DNA from: Salticus scenicus
Lineage: Eukaryota > Arthropoda > Arachnida > Araneae > Salticidae
Reading direction: 5' to 3'
Assembly: GCA_963930645.1 (NCBI GenBank)
Contig: OZ005654.1
Coordinates: 271,899,282 to 271,963,281 of the forward strand
DNA: 64,000 nucleotides
The translations under genes were made by a program, and so were the position numbers. The notes under the pieces were generated by a model. That model saw nothing but the letters and a program-made list of their open reading frames with translations, was not told where the DNA came from and did no database searches. This document shows positions 44,441 through 56,645 of this stretch, one piece after another. Every line of letters starts with the position of its first letter. The stretch's first letter is position 1.

Positions 44441-45164
44441 GATGAACATTCCCCATAGAAATACACACCCTATGCAAAATTAATAGCTGAATGATGATTT
44501 GACTAGTTTTTAGTGTTTTGTGCAAGGAAAGTTATTGGCAGTTGTGAAAGGCTCATTTTTTAATAGTAAAATCTTTTTGTATATTTCTGTTAAGAAAAAA
44601 TAACATGGATTGCATGTATTTTTAAATGTTTAACACTTTATATTTTCTAAGATATTATAACTATTAAGAAACCCTATTTTTATCTGTAAAAATTCAATTT
44701 TTCTCATTTTTTCCAGAAAAAAACTGTTTCTTTTCCACTGCCTCAAAATTTCTGGAAATTTTACATCTCTACTACAGGCAATGAACTCAGCCAGTCAGCA
44801 GGCACAATAACAAATTGAAATGCTCTATGCACAAAACTATGCCCTTTCTGCTTTGAAAAATCTACAGTATAATAATGTTTTGATTAATTTTATTAAAATT
44901 AGTTTCCTATTTCAGTTCTCATGGAAAATATTGCTTTATTCTGCTGTATTGCCTTTAATTTTGAATAACTTAATCAGCTTTTAAAGTAGAATGTTCAAAT
45001 GTTCATAAATGATATTTTAAATATTTTAAAACTGGTCTATCATGATTACAATGAAAATAAACTTCACAATGTGAAATTTTGCCTTTATCTACCACGTTAT
45101 GGAAATCTAAAAATTTGAAAAACTAACCAGGGATCTGTCCAGAGACAAATCTGGGTCCATTAAA

Positions 45165-45300
45165 GAACCCTTCACAAAATTTTATAACTGAAAAAAGGAC
45201 CCTTCACAAAATTATTTATCCTAAAACAGGAACCTTCACAAATTTTTTTATCCTGAAAAAGGACCCTTCACAAAATTTTCCCCCTTAAAAACAGACCTTT
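45165..45300. repeat. Minisatellite, about 33-bp unit, four copies
   Basis: ACCCTTCACAAAATT-type units at about 45168, 45197, 45230 and 45264, each followed by TTATCCTGAAAAAG-like text. Confidence 0.75.
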
Positions 45301-46618
45301 TATAAATCTGTTTCATTTTTGAAATTAATCTTTCATGGAATGAACAGGCTTTCTGAATAATTGGATGTGTTTTCTGTATTTTCCCCGAAAAGCTGATATT
45401 CAGTTTCTAATTTATAAAGGACTTCTATGCATATATGTGAGTTTAGTTCTATAAAAGTGAACTGCCGTTAGCGGAAATGAAACCTTAATAATAATCTTAT
45501 TTTGCAAAATTACATTTTTCACAATTTTACAAAAAGAGGACCCAAGCCGAAAAGTTCGGAAGAACTTTATTTTCATGGTAAATGTAGATACACAAAAATA
45601 TGTGTAGAATTTTTCACAATTTCACAAAAACAGGACTCTATCTGAAAAGTCTGGACAAACCCCCTGCTAACTTACCATGTTTTCAAAATGGAATGTTGAA
45701 ACTGAGTGGGATTCTGGCCGGCATCATGAACAATATGTTAAAACTGGTCTGATATCTTTGCAATGAAAATAATCCTCATAAAGCATATTTATTCTTTAAT
45801 TATCCCCCCCCCCTCAAGTATGCTTATATTTTATCAAACTAGAATCAATTTTACTTAATTTTTATGGTATCTAAATATGAAATATAATATATTATTAAGA
45901 AATATGTATAATTTGAAGTCTATACTTTTAACTAATACAATTATCATAATCAGAAATTGCTATCATAATAATGCATAAATAAATTAAAAAAAAAAAAAAA
46001 ATGTAGCAAAAGGAATAAATAACAAAATAAATAAAACAGATACAATAATAAATAACAATATCAGTTTAATTTACCAATAAATCATTTTAAAAATTTGTTG
46101 CATTAGGCAAATGTATAATTAATATATAATTATAGTAAAAAATATTTATTACAGTAAACTCCCCCTTTTTACTATTATATTTTTTATAACTTCAATTAGG
46201 GTGTATTAAACTTAAATAATTTTTTTAACATATGTACTTACTGGCATTATTTTTACTTTGAACTCGGTATAACAAAATATAAAAGCGATTTAATTAATTT
46301 TGAAAGTTATTATTATCAATTCAAATTTTTAAATAATATTCATCCACCAACTATTTGTTTACAAAGCAGCAAACACACATGCAAATATACACACATACAT
46401 CTATTTTTTTTTTTTTATATATATATCACATGTAAAGAAAAACAAAGTATAGAAAATGTAAACTTCAACGACACTACTGCCATCCATGTTTAATCTTTAT
46501 TTCTTTACTTATTCATTTTACACCTGATAACATATATAATTTCATTAAGCATCATTTGTATTATAAGCATAGATATCTAACTAAAAGTTATAAATGCAAT
46601 AGATATATAAGATATTAC
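45301..46618. other. Intronic AT-rich stretch
   Basis: Lies immediately 3' (minus-strand sense) of the MBD2/3 exon at 46619. Contains poly-A/T runs and a C-run near 45806. Nothing recognised. Confidence 0.4.
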
Positions 46619-46773
46619 CTGCACAAGGGGTTGCTCTGGATTAATATAAACACTAGGATTTTTATCTAATGCAATTCGTGAATTGGTCTGTCCAACGATA
46701 GGCTGCCCACTCACATGTAAAGCAGTAGCAATACTTCTAAGTAATGTTTCTTCTGACAAATCAGGACCAACAC
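46619..46773 (-). CDS. MBD2/3: MBD2/3, penultimate coding exon
   Basis: Reads (K)GVGPDLSEETLLRSIATAL, HVSGQPIVGQTNSRIALD and KNPSVYINPEQPLVQ. This is the conserved central-to-C-terminal segment of MBD2/MBD3, with the family hallmarks GVGP, ETLL, ALH, GQ and KNP. The donor GT is at 46617-46618 and the acceptor AG at 46774-46775 after TTTTTAGG. The first two bases complete a Gly codon split with the exon at 56418 (phase 1), and the end is phase 0. In vertebrate MBD2/3 this region connects to the histone deacetylase core and to p66. Confidence 0.96.
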
Positions 46774-47214
46774 CTAAAAAAAGATAAGGAAGAAATTCTT
46801 AAATAAATTTGAATATACAACACAAGCAAAAAGCTTAACAAGTAAATACATCCAAAAATATTTTAATTAATAAATCAAAAAGTATTACATTTTATAAAAT
46901 ATAACTCAGATATCTCTCAATTTGGTTTGTTAGAAATGTAAAAAAATAGGATATATAGTTTGATGCATATAAAAATATAATTATAAATTAAATTAAAATG
47001 TTCTATTAAAAAAAAAAAAAAAAAAACCATGAATTTGCATAATTAATTAGCTAATAACAATATTAATATTATTCTATATCACCTTTAAAAAAATATATAT
47101 GAATTCTCAGAATACTAGTATTGCTATTCAAAAACATGAATCATATCACATGTAGTATATACTGCATGCCTCAAAGTAATTAGAATACAAATTAGTTGCA
47201 TTTCAACTAAACAG

Positions 47215-47325
47215 TAATAGGTTTAAAAAGTAATATGTAATTGGAATCCGTTACTAAGGGTAGGGTAGTGTGGAATGAAGTAACCTGCTACAGAAAAGTA
47301 ACTGTTTATACCATCTCTAATATAT
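47215..47325. mobile_element. hAT end fragment related to 52594-54715
   Basis: GGAATGAAGTAACCTGCTAC, AAAAGTAACTGTTTATACC and CATCTCTA closely follow the right end of the element at 52594 (GGAACGAAGTAACCTATTAC, AAAAGTAACTATTTATCCC, CATCTCTA). No left end found. Confidence 0.6.
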
Positions 47326-47349
47326 AGTCCAAATAAAATCTACGCAAAG

Positions 47350-48156
47350 TCCAAGTCAAATCTAACCAAAGTTGGAAAGTGGGCTTATCTTACAAATATC
47401 TTGGATGAGTTCACTGGACAACTTGCTCTGCAATTTTGTTTTCATGTGCTGACCTCTTGAAAATTTATCACGATAACTTCCAAATTACTGAATCAATCAT
47501 AACCAAAGCTGAACAATGGACTTAGCTTAGACATATTTTGGATGAGTTTACTGGGCAACTTGCTCCATCATTTTATTTTTAAGTGGTAGCCACGTGAAAA
47601 TTTGTCATCATGATAATTTTCGAAATGGCAAATCAAATCGAACCAAACTGAACAATGTACTTATCTTACAAACACCTTGGATGACTTAGCTGAAGACGGA
47701 AAATATGCTCAGTCATTTTGTTTCCAAGTGGCAGTCATTTAAGAATTTCAAACTCATATCTTAAAAAATGTATTTATGAAACAGTTTGCTTAAAAATCCA
47801 TAAGTATGTAGACCATATCTAAGTTGCAACCAAGATTATTAATTAATTTAATCCAACATCTAGTTTCAAAATGATAGCCACTTGAAAATTTGTCATCAAG
47901 ATAACTTCTGAAATATTAAATCAATTAAAACCAAAGTTAGACAGTGAACAGACATATCTTGGATGTATTTGCTGGGCAAATTGATCAGCCATTTTATTTT
48001 GAAGTGTTGGTCACATAAAAATTTTAAACTCACATCTTAAGAAAACACATTTATGAGTAGATTCTCTTAAAATTTGATTAATGCTTAGTCCATATCAAGG
48101 CCTCTATCAAATTTATTATTGAACTTTATCTGTCATCTTGTTTCAAAATGGCAACC

Positions 48157-48187
<31 letters not shown>

Positions 48188-49110
48188 TGACAACTTAACA
48201 CTTTCAGGTGTGAGCTATTTCGACCACACACCTCCCTGTGGACTGAGGGTTTTTGGGACTTTTCATGATTTTTTTTAAATACTTGGCAGATATGTATTTT
48301 AATTATTTATTTTTATTATAAACTTCTGACTGTTCTTATTCATAATGAAGAAACTATTTAAATAAGCTAAGAATTAACATTTAATGAAAAATTATTGAAA
48401 AAAGTATGTTTTAAAGTAAAAAAAAAAAAAAGTTCCACATAAAAAAACATAATTTACATAGATTTGAATAAAAACTTACCCTTATGTTGTACAAATGCCT
48501 GGAAATAGGTTTTATTTGTAAATAAACATTATTTAGTAAAATCTGCTTTTGTATGGTACATTTCTCAACACTCAAAGTAATCAAAGAAGTAACTCCAATT
48601 CTAAATTGTTATATAATAATACTTACTTCGGTTTAGTGCTGCCATCTCTATATAAATTTTTTTGGAACTAAAAGGTTTGTAGATGATATTTGAAAAGTCG
48701 GCAAATGAATTTAGTCGGTACTTTTATAGCTCAAGAGCTAAATGTTGACCCCGAGAGAATCTCGGGCTTTGTTTGCTTCACAGAAAATAGCAACCTGAGT
48801 GATGCTCAGGCTTAGACCTCAAAGTGTTAAAAATTTATTATAACAGTATCTTTTGAAATACTGAATTAATTCAAACCAAATTTTGAAATAATTTTAAGTT
48901 TATTGGTCAAATTGATCAGTCATCTTGTTTCCAAGTGTTAATCACTTAAGAATTTCAAATTCACATAAAAATGAGTTTATGAATTGATTCGCTTAAAATT
49001 CTTATGTATATAGTCCATATACGTCAGTCCCAACAAGTTTATTCAACTTCATTCGTGATCTTGTTTCAAAATTACAGCTATTTGATGAGAAACAAAAATC
49101 AATCTACTCT
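47350..49110. repeat. Degenerate 140-bp tandem array, interrupted
   Basis: TTGGATGAG/TTGGATGAC words occur at about 47400, 47542, 47684 and 47957, with recurring CATTTTGTTTCAA and GAAAATTTGTCATC. The array is cut by a poly-A run (48152-48187) and the piggyBac-like element at 48199-48826 and resumes after it (GATCAGTCATCTTGTTTCC). Confidence 0.7.
48199..48826. mobile_element. piggyBac-like non-autonomous element
   Basis: Ends CACTTTCAGGTGTGAGC and GCTTAGACCTCAAAGTG form an inverted pair (14 of 17) and abut TTAA (48195-48198, 48827-48830). The right subterminal part has short GC palindromes (CCCGAGAGAATCTCGGG). 628 bp, no coding content. Confidence 0.8.
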
Positions 49111-49244
49111 TCCATATGGGATAAAAGGACTTGTTTTAAATTCAAGATACTTTTTATGATTTCTAAAAAATTATAAGAAAAAAAAAAAACTTTTAATATG
49201 TTGTTATTAATGTGATTATAAGTGACGCTTAGTTTATTGTAAAT

Positions 49245-49450
49245 ATAAATACATATATATAAAATGATGCGGCACTGGCGACTAAGCATTAACCAGGGAG
49301 GTCGCTGAATTGATGTCCATTGTATTTGTGAAGAAGCACCCAACGGATGGTTGTTATTACCTCTATAAGAGACAATATATCCATGCCTTGTCTGGGATTT
49401 GAAACCAAGCCCTACTGTGTGGGAATAGGGACGCACCACATTGTACCATA
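49245..49450 (-). mobile_element. tRNA-derived SINE, relative of 5727-5968
   Basis: On the minus strand: TACAATGTGGTGCGTCCC (A-box region), GGTTTCAAATCCCAGAC (B-box), then CAAGGCATGGATATATTG as in the 5.8 kb copy and a short (TA)n tail near 49250. Strongly diverged. Confidence 0.7.
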
Positions 49451-49573
49451 AGGGTAAATATTACATTGTTTACGATGAAAAGACTTTTTATTATCAAATG
49501 TAAGAAGTAAATTTTGAAAAGGAATAGGGATTTTTTCTTTTTTTTTTTTACTTAAATTTTTTTTTTTACTTTA

Positions 49574-50255
49574 AACTAGTGGATCTGCAGATCAGGAGCC
49601 TCAACATCCTATTTGCATCAGACATTATTCAATAGGTCATTTTTATTTATTCCTTATTATATAATAGTATATATTGATTTGATCGACTTGTTACCATAAT
49701 CAGATACATTCCTGAGGGGGGCGTCAGCCCCGATCAACCCCCCTCTGTATCTCTCTTTGTATACCTATCTGTATATCATATATATGTATTCTTAATTAAC
49801 GACGGTCTTGTATTATTCCCCTGAAATTCATAAATACCAAATTTCATGCAAAAAAATTACATAGCATATCGGACATATTTTGCGTAACCCTGTAAACTAA
49901 TTACCAATTCTATACCCACAATTTTCAACAGAAAAACATGCTTTTAAAATTCTAATAAAATTTCATTACATTTAATGGGGTGTAACCATGTTAAAATACA
50001 CTTTTAAGAAATACCGACTATAGATAGTAATAGTACGAAATTCTTTTATGTATCCTGGAAAAGTAGCCACAGTTATTATAAAAGCCAATAATAATAATAC
50101 ACCTAATTAATTATAACTCAAACTAATTTGGCATCATTTGGATGATTACAGTACTTGCTCGGAATTATTTTATGTGGTTCCATAAATTATTTAGTCTATA
50201 CATACTCTTTTTTAAGATTAAACATGATTTTAAGCATCTTTATAATGTATGTTAA
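49574..50255. repeat. Dispersed repeat family D, copy 2
   Basis: Same-order match to 26720-27390 over about 680 bp. Its right end runs into the TTAA of the piggyBac fragment at 50265; the phrase AAGCATCTTTATAATGTATG is also found at about 40006. Confidence 0.75.
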
Positions 50256-50264
50256 TTCTATTAA

Positions 50265-50815
50265 CCTTCGGTTAGACATGTGCTTGTTTCTGACATGGTT
50301 AGTCGCGTTGCACATATGAGGTGTTTCAGTTTTTTTGAAAGACAAGTGAATTTTATTCTAGTTTAAATAGTTAATTGTTACTTATTTAAGATTCTTTAGA
50401 GAGATAAAGTATTAAAAAACTTACTTAATAAGTAATGTTTATTAAAAAACAGTATCACAAATAGTTGCACAATATAAAGAAAAACAAAGGAAAGTAAATT
50501 TGTAAAAAAACATTGAGTCTTGTATATAGGAACAACTTATTTCAATGTCACATATCAGTATAAAATATTATTTTAGAGGCTGTGTGATGCAGAGCTATCT
50601 TCATCTGAACAAGAATTTTTGCAAGAGTGACAGTCTTTACAAATTGTTGTTACATGACTCAAACATAAGTATTTTCCGCAAGTAGCAAGGGTATACTTTG
50701 TATTTTTTCGTTGTTTTTTTTTTTTTTTTTTGACATAGCTCACACAACTTTCTTTTCTTGGCTTGATTTTCAGATAGTGAATTTTGTGTGGCTTGAGGAG
50801 TTTGAGGAGTACTTC
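50265..50815 (-). mobile_element. 5'-truncated piggyBac transposon
   Basis: The left boundary is TTAA (50261-50264) followed by CCTTCGGTTAGACATG, a piggyBac-type terminus. About 300 bp inward lies the C-terminal part of a piggyBac transposase on the minus strand. The 5' part and the opposite terminus are missing. Confidence 0.75.
50573..50815 (-). pseudogene. piggyBac transposase C-terminal Cys-rich domain
   Basis: The minus strand reads TPQTPQATQNSLSENQ, then AKKRKLCELCQKKKK. After an 18-nt A-run the frame shifts to RKNTKYTLATCGKYLCLSHV, then TTICKDCHSCKNSCSDEDS and a TAA at 50573-50575. The Cys/His order (C-x2-C, C-x4-C-x2-H, C-x2-C-x2-C-x3-C) is the C-terminal cysteine-rich zinc-binding domain that piggyBac transposases use to bind their ends. 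The homopolymer frameshift and the missing catalytic core make it a remnant. Confidence 0.85.
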
Positions 50816-52593
50816 AATGACTTTTTATAGTAATAAATTTTAGTGAAGAACACCAGGGGAGTTCAGTATAGGAGGGGCTAGAATAAAGAAGGTCCCCAGT
50901 GAGAATTTCGTCCTCGAAAGTCGTAAGTCCACCAATGATATACTGTTTAAAAATAAATAAATAAATAAATAAATAAAATAAATGAAAATGTGCACAATGT
51001 ATTGTGTACAAAACTGAATGTCAGCTTGCATCGTATGTAAAAAAAATTATCTTTGTAGCAAATTTATAGCAATACCAGAATTACAAGTATCGGCTAAATC
51101 TTGTAGAATCTAAATGATTACAGAATTGTTCTATTGAAGTTCTAAATTAAAATGCATCACAGATGCTGCTAACAAACTTAAATTTCATTACTTCACTGCC
51201 CTTTATATGAGATGAAAGAATAAACATATCACACCATGACAAGAAAAGTGACATAAGTAAAAGAATAGCAATTCCAAGTTTACATTAAAAAATATATATA
51301 TGATATCAACGTGCAACTTTTTTTCTTGAATCCAATTTTCATTATTCTGTGTTTTACATTCTATACAATACTTGTGACATCCCTCTTTAAGAGTTAAAAT
51401 CTATCACACATTGATCTGAAAGTGAATCTTTGAGGAAAAATGGGTAATGGAAAAATATCAATGGAAAAAGCATGGAAAAAGCTAGAAAAGAGACTAATTG
51501 AACAAAAGAGAGACTAAAAGAGACAAATGTAAAAAAAAAAAAAAAGAGAAATAGCTAGAATAGTTAGCCACTCCTAGGCCTGTATTGACTGAATTACTTC
51601 AAATTTAGTATCTGATTGTAAAATTTTCTCTAGAATCTAGAAGTCAAAATTGTGTATTCGTTGGAAATATAAATTTTAACATTGTTGCATGTTTACATGT
51701 GTAAATGGCTGCTAAGCTTACATTTTTAATAAATAATTAAATTAAAATAGACATGAAACCAAGAAGGATGCTGCTATGTTTTTCCGCTAATTGGGTGATG
51801 AGATAGATGAATATTTTCTTTTTATTTGTATTTATTTCATTTTGTTTGTTTATTTTGTGGAGTGTACATTTTATAAACAATTTAGTGAGTGAGAAAGAAA
51901 GTGCCCTTTCATCTATCAATATGTGCCCTTTTACCCACAAAAAGTGCCCTTTTTGATAAATCCACCCTGCCCTTTCCTTAAAAAAATTTTAACACTAATT
52001 TAAAAAGATAACTGATTAATATGAGTTACAACAATACATAAGTATTCTTGTACTTTACATTACTCAGTTTTCAAGTACTGAAACTGTTATACCACATTTA
52101 ATCAAGACTAGCATCTTATTAGTTTAAGTGAAGTACACTAAGTTTTTATTTTACTCCCATATTTACAAGATTCGTCAAAAATACCACCACACCCAATATC
52201 TCAAAAACACATTTGAATTTCTGAAACTGCAAAAAAAGTTATTTAATCAGAGGGGGCACTGTTTTACTAAATAATAATGATAATAATTGACGCAGAGGGG
52301 CCCTATATTTATTGAGTTCACCTAGGTGGAATATTTGTTCTAGAATCAGCACTATAACAGTAATATTGTGTTATTTACCTATCTAAATATTAATATACAA
52401 TATACACAATTTTTGCTACTGTCCAAACAAATATCTTATTTTCACTTAAACAAGTGCATAGTAGTCAGTGTACAGCCCAATAGCAGTGAGTGCTGCAGAT
52501 TACTTGAAGCTCCACACATTCATTCAGTATTTCAAAACGAAATGGCAGGATTAAAAATGTAAATATAATTTACATTCAGGCTCTAGATACTAC
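50816..52593. other. Intronic AT-rich stretch
   Basis: A (TAAA)n tract at about 50949-50980, a poly-A run near 51529-51544 and four GTGCCCTTT-type words at 51900-51976. No gene recognised; the open frames on the minus strand around 50814-51031 encode microsatellite text. Confidence 0.4.
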
Positions 52594-54358
52594 TAGAGAT
52601 GGGCGTTATTTCACGTAACATAATAAGTAATATTATTATTGCATTGTAGCCTATTAGCACAGTAATATATTACAAAAAATATCCTATTAAAAAAATAATA
52701 TTTTCAACTTTATCTCTGCACGCGAAATAGACAAGAAATTTCTGGTGATAAAACTGATATAATACACCATTATACAAGTAAAAAGCTTGAATTATTTCTT
52801 TTATATAATTACTTTTTTATTTTATTTTATTTTATTTGCAAAATACAAAAACAATATTATGAACGCCAGCTAAAGACTCGCATCAGACTTTCCGCGCAGA
52901 TGTTCGAATCGATTCGTTACTTCACGTCTGAAAAAAATAGGTCTGAAATCTCAGTAAAGGAATACAAACGATTTCATGCAATCTGTTACTCAGTGATATT
53001 CTGAATCAGTAATATCTTTTCATTTCCAAGTTCATAAAATTATCGTTAAAAAAATAATACAGATGCAGCTGTTTTATTTTTTTTAACGATAATTTTGTAA
53101 TGATAATATTTTCTAGAATGTATTACGGAATATTCCTTGTGAAATATATTAATCAAAATAATTTTAATAAGCAAGATAATTTTAACGTTTAGGACAAATA
53201 ACATTGTGCTCATATTAATTTAGAAATGATTTTATTTAGTGTTGATTATTTTTCATGGGATAATAAAATCGTTTGGGTATAGAGATATTTTGATACCACG
53301 GTTTAACGAAATAGTGTTAATTTATGCAGCTAGCATGAGGGTAAGGGGTGATTATTAGATGTTGATTACTATTTCGTCATGACGGTGAGGAATAGAATTA
53401 CACTTGCTAGGTTTGGCTTCGCCTGCGTATTGGAAACAGATGTTTTAGGACGGGCGTTTGATAATTGAAAGGAAGGAGTGTTTGTTTATATTTTAATTGC
53501 TTATACCAGAGCAGATGAAACTGAAAATGCGTAATGGCATACAGCATTTATTGTGGTTTTATTAAGAATAATTTGAGAAGAAAATTGAATATTTATTTAT
53601 TTATTTATTTTTACTGTTTAGCTTTTCTTCACTTTTTTTTTTTTTTTTTTTTTAAACTGATTTTTTCTTGGGACTATTTTTTAAGATTTAAAATGAGTGA
53701 ATGTGTTAAGAATAGTTAATTATGCTCTTATGTTAAAATTAAGTGTCTGAGAAAATACATCATTTTATGCAATTTTTGTAAGCAAAATCTATATTTTTTA
53801 ACAAGCGTTTCTAATTTTAGAAAACATATTCAAAGTGACTGTTTGCTAAGTATGAGTGAAAAACACTAATTTTCTTGTCAATCTGGAAAGTTCAAGTTCT
53901 TCGGAAAATCAAAAGAAATAGTTACTCGGTAGTTAAAGATTTGGGATGCCTTAAAGATGTTTCTTAAAAATTTGCTATTACTATTTAATTGTTTCTTAAT
54001 TACATATATGGCTTATAATATGCGAATTCTTTTTTTTTTTTTTTTCAGAAAACGGCTCTCGTGTACGTGTTTCTTGATATTATTTGAAATATTCTGTTTT
54101 CGTGTTTAAAGGAATTGGTTTAATGAACCTTAAGCTTACTCGATTGGGACAAACGTTTGTGTAAAATTTTGACACTACCACTATTTCATATCAGCGTTTT
54201 TTTTTTTGTTTTTGTTTTTTTAATTGAAGAAATTCTAGTGTTAAATAAAGTGAAAATTACTATTCGAAAGCATTGGGACTTAAAAACATGAACCGCATGA
54301 ACTATATAGGACACATGTATATATTGTATATCATCCAGAAAGGATTAGAAAGACATTA

Positions 54359-54582
54359 ATAAAAAAGCACCACAAAACTGGCGTTGTAAAAAATATTACT
54401 TACAAACTTTGAATAAACACCATAAAATGCAATAAACTCGCAACAATTGTTTCGGGTCCGCTTTGACTGCAGCACTCGTGCTTACTTTATTCGCCTGATG
54501 AAGGGTTGTGTGTTTTTTCGACCCGAAACAATTGTTGCGAGTTTATTGCATTTTATGGTGTTTATTCAAAGTTTGTAAGAAA
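54359..54582. mobile_element. Palindromic PLE-derived element, copy 4
   Basis: A 224-bp insertion flanked by the 13-bp repeat TAGAAAGACATTA (54346-54358, 54583-54595). Arms mirror around GCTTTGACTGCAGC and match copy 3 closely (CAATAAACTCGCAACAATTG, TTCGCCTGATGAAGGGT). Here the unpaired tail (AAAAAGCACCACAAAACTGG) is on the left, opposite to copy 3, so the two inserted in opposite orientation. Confidence 0.85.
54487..54540 (+). ncRNA. Hammerhead-like ribozyme motif
   Basis: CTGATGA (54495-54501), stem II GGGTTG with CGACCC (six pairs, one G-U), GAAAC (54525-54529), self-complementary ACAATTGT, then TGC. Best stem II of the set; core positions are canonical. Confidence 0.7.
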
Positions 54583-54887
54583 TAGAAAGACATTAGCCAT
54601 ATGTAAACTAAAAAGTAATAGGTTATAAAAATAATATGTTGCAAAAACCTATTACCAAAGGAAGTATGGAACGAAGTAACCTATTACTGAAAAGTAACTA
54701 TTTATCCCATCTCTAGATACTACTGTAGGACTTGCAACTTCTTAATTTCTTTATGCATGCAAATTTTACATACTTAATGAATTGTTAATAGTTCTTTGAA
54801 GCCAGACTTGGTCCTGTATTGATGGATCATAGATAAATTTTATTTGCTGCAGATAGACACAGAAAATTCTACAACATGTATTACAGG

Positions 54888-55935
54888 TAGGGATGCACCA
54901 AATATTCAGTACCTATCTATTCGGTATTCGGCCTATTTGGCCATACTACCGAATATTCGGTGTGGCCAAATTTTAAAAAATTCAGCTAGCCGAATATCAA
55001 ATTATTCGGCTACTATGCAGCTAGTTGAACATATAAAAATTCAATTTTTAAAAATTTTTAATCATTTGAAAAAATTTTGCTATTTTTAATTATTAAACTA
55101 AAAATTTTCAGAGTAATTAAGAAATAGATTATATTTAAATGAAAACAATTGTTTTATATAATTTCAAGTAACATTAAAGAAAATTATTAGTTACATTAAT
55201 CATAACAATTAATAATATCCAACAAAAGTTGTCTTTATCAATAACAGTATAACAATGTATGTTTCTAAAGTTGAGTTACGAAAGCGTGTACATAATTCAC
55301 ATGATGTTGCCATCCAGGAAACTTCAAGAGATCAAACAAAACTCACATCCAAATCTGGCAAGAAGAATGACACAAGTCATAAAATAACAATTTTAAGTTT
55401 GTCATTGAAAAATGCATATGAAGTGCCACAACATGCACGAAAAGCACCACATCTCTATCCCACAATTTATCCACATGAAAGTGAGAGGCATTTGCGTCAG
55501 TTTTAATATTAGGTTAGACAATATGGTTTTACTTTTAAATTGATTTTTCTCAAATGCTGTTTTTTTTTTTTTCTTTGAGTGAGTGAGTGCAATAAGATAT
55601 TGTTATTTAAGAAATTTTATGTGTTTATTAAAAAGCCTAACAATTAATGACTTTCTGACTGTGAATTCAGCATTACACCACTACTTATGTATAGTAATAT
55701 TTCCTAATATTTTACTACATTATATAAACCACTGTTTCTGAATAGTAGTTTTTGGTAATATTTTTTTTCATACTAAATAAAATATTACTAAATGTAAATG
55801 GTATTACTGAAAAAGTTTGCAAAAAATTAGATGATTGACACCTGAATATAAGAGTAAATCAGCCAGCCAAATAGTTACTATTCGGTTCGAAGGATATTCG
55901 GTATTCGGCCACAACTGCTATTCGGTGCATCCCTA
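54888..55935. mobile_element. hAT-like element with ATTCGG subterminal repeats
   Basis: A 1048-bp element with ends TAGGGATGCACC and GGTGCATCCCTA (perfect 12 bp) and the 8-bp duplication ATTACAGG (54880-54887, 55936-55943). ATTCGG and its complement recur many times in the first 135 bp and last 75 bp. An 83-residue open frame at 55255-55506 has fairly protein-like composition but matches nothing I know. Confidence 0.92.
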
Positions 55936-56417
55936 ATTACAGGTTACCTAAATGATTACAGATTAACTAGTTAATATAAGAAATGAACAGTCTGATCTGT
56001 TTAGTGGATTTATAAATCTTATTTTTATCATTATTTTTTTTTTCACAATTTACAATTTATATTACTACTCATTACACAATAAATTAGAACTAAAAGAAAT
56101 TAAAAATTATTCAGAAAATAGGAAATACAAAAGTAAATATAAATCATTAGAGAAATATTCAAGTAAAAGCTACAATACCCAATTTTGAAATGAAAATTTA
56201 CCCAAAATGTCTAATAGCAAATTAGTAAATAGTCTACCAATTAAGAGGATGGTACTGATGGTTTGAAATTTAAAACTGATTGTCTACTCTCAGAGACCAA
56301 GGCTGGTGGGGAGAAGGGGAAAAATTCCCCCCCCCTCATAAGAGTCTGTCAATTTAGAGGAATTAAGAAGCTGATATGCTTATGAATTTGAAATAATAAT
56401 TTATATCTATTTTTTAC

Positions 56418-56508
56418 CTTTCATGTTTCGAGGTAACTCAAAATTACTAAATGCTTCTTCATCCATATCAGATGCTCTTAGACCTTGCAAGCGCTTTTCC
56501 CAAAAGAG
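56418..56508 (-). CDS. MBD2/3: MBD2/3, internal coding exon
   Basis: Reads LFWEKRLQGLRASDMDEEAF then SNFELPRNMK plus the first base of the next Gly codon. It matches the LFWEKRLQGL-x-ASD segment that is nearly invariant in MBD2 and MBD3. Donor GT at 56416-56417, acceptor AG at 56509-56510. It joins in phase 0 to the upstream exon (KPKQ-LFWE) and in phase 1 to the downstream exon. Confidence 0.96.
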
Positions 56509-56645
56509 CTAGAAAAGAATAATAAGAAAAGATTTTCGCTATTATTTTTATTTACATATTTTTAATCATATAAATTAATTTCATATGATACCAAAATTTC
56601 AAGGTTCATAGATTTATCAGTCTTACACTAGCTACCAAAGTAGAT

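Larger units (their letters stand above)
52594..54715. mobile_element. hAT-like element, 2.1 kb, with nested PLE palindrome
   Basis: Ends TAGAGATGGGCG and TATCCCATCTCTA with the 8-bp duplication GATACTAC (52586-52593, 54716-54723). Repeated GTAATA/TATTAC words lie near both ends. The PLE palindrome 54359-54582 is inserted near the right end. No transposase was recognised, although the element is long enough to have held part of one. Confidence 0.8.

Noticed and set aside
55255..55506. 83-residue frame inside the ATTCGG hAT-like element
   Set aside because: Composition is fairly protein-like, but no hAT transposase motif (BED finger or dimerisation domain) is visible, so it is noted in the element and not called as a gene.
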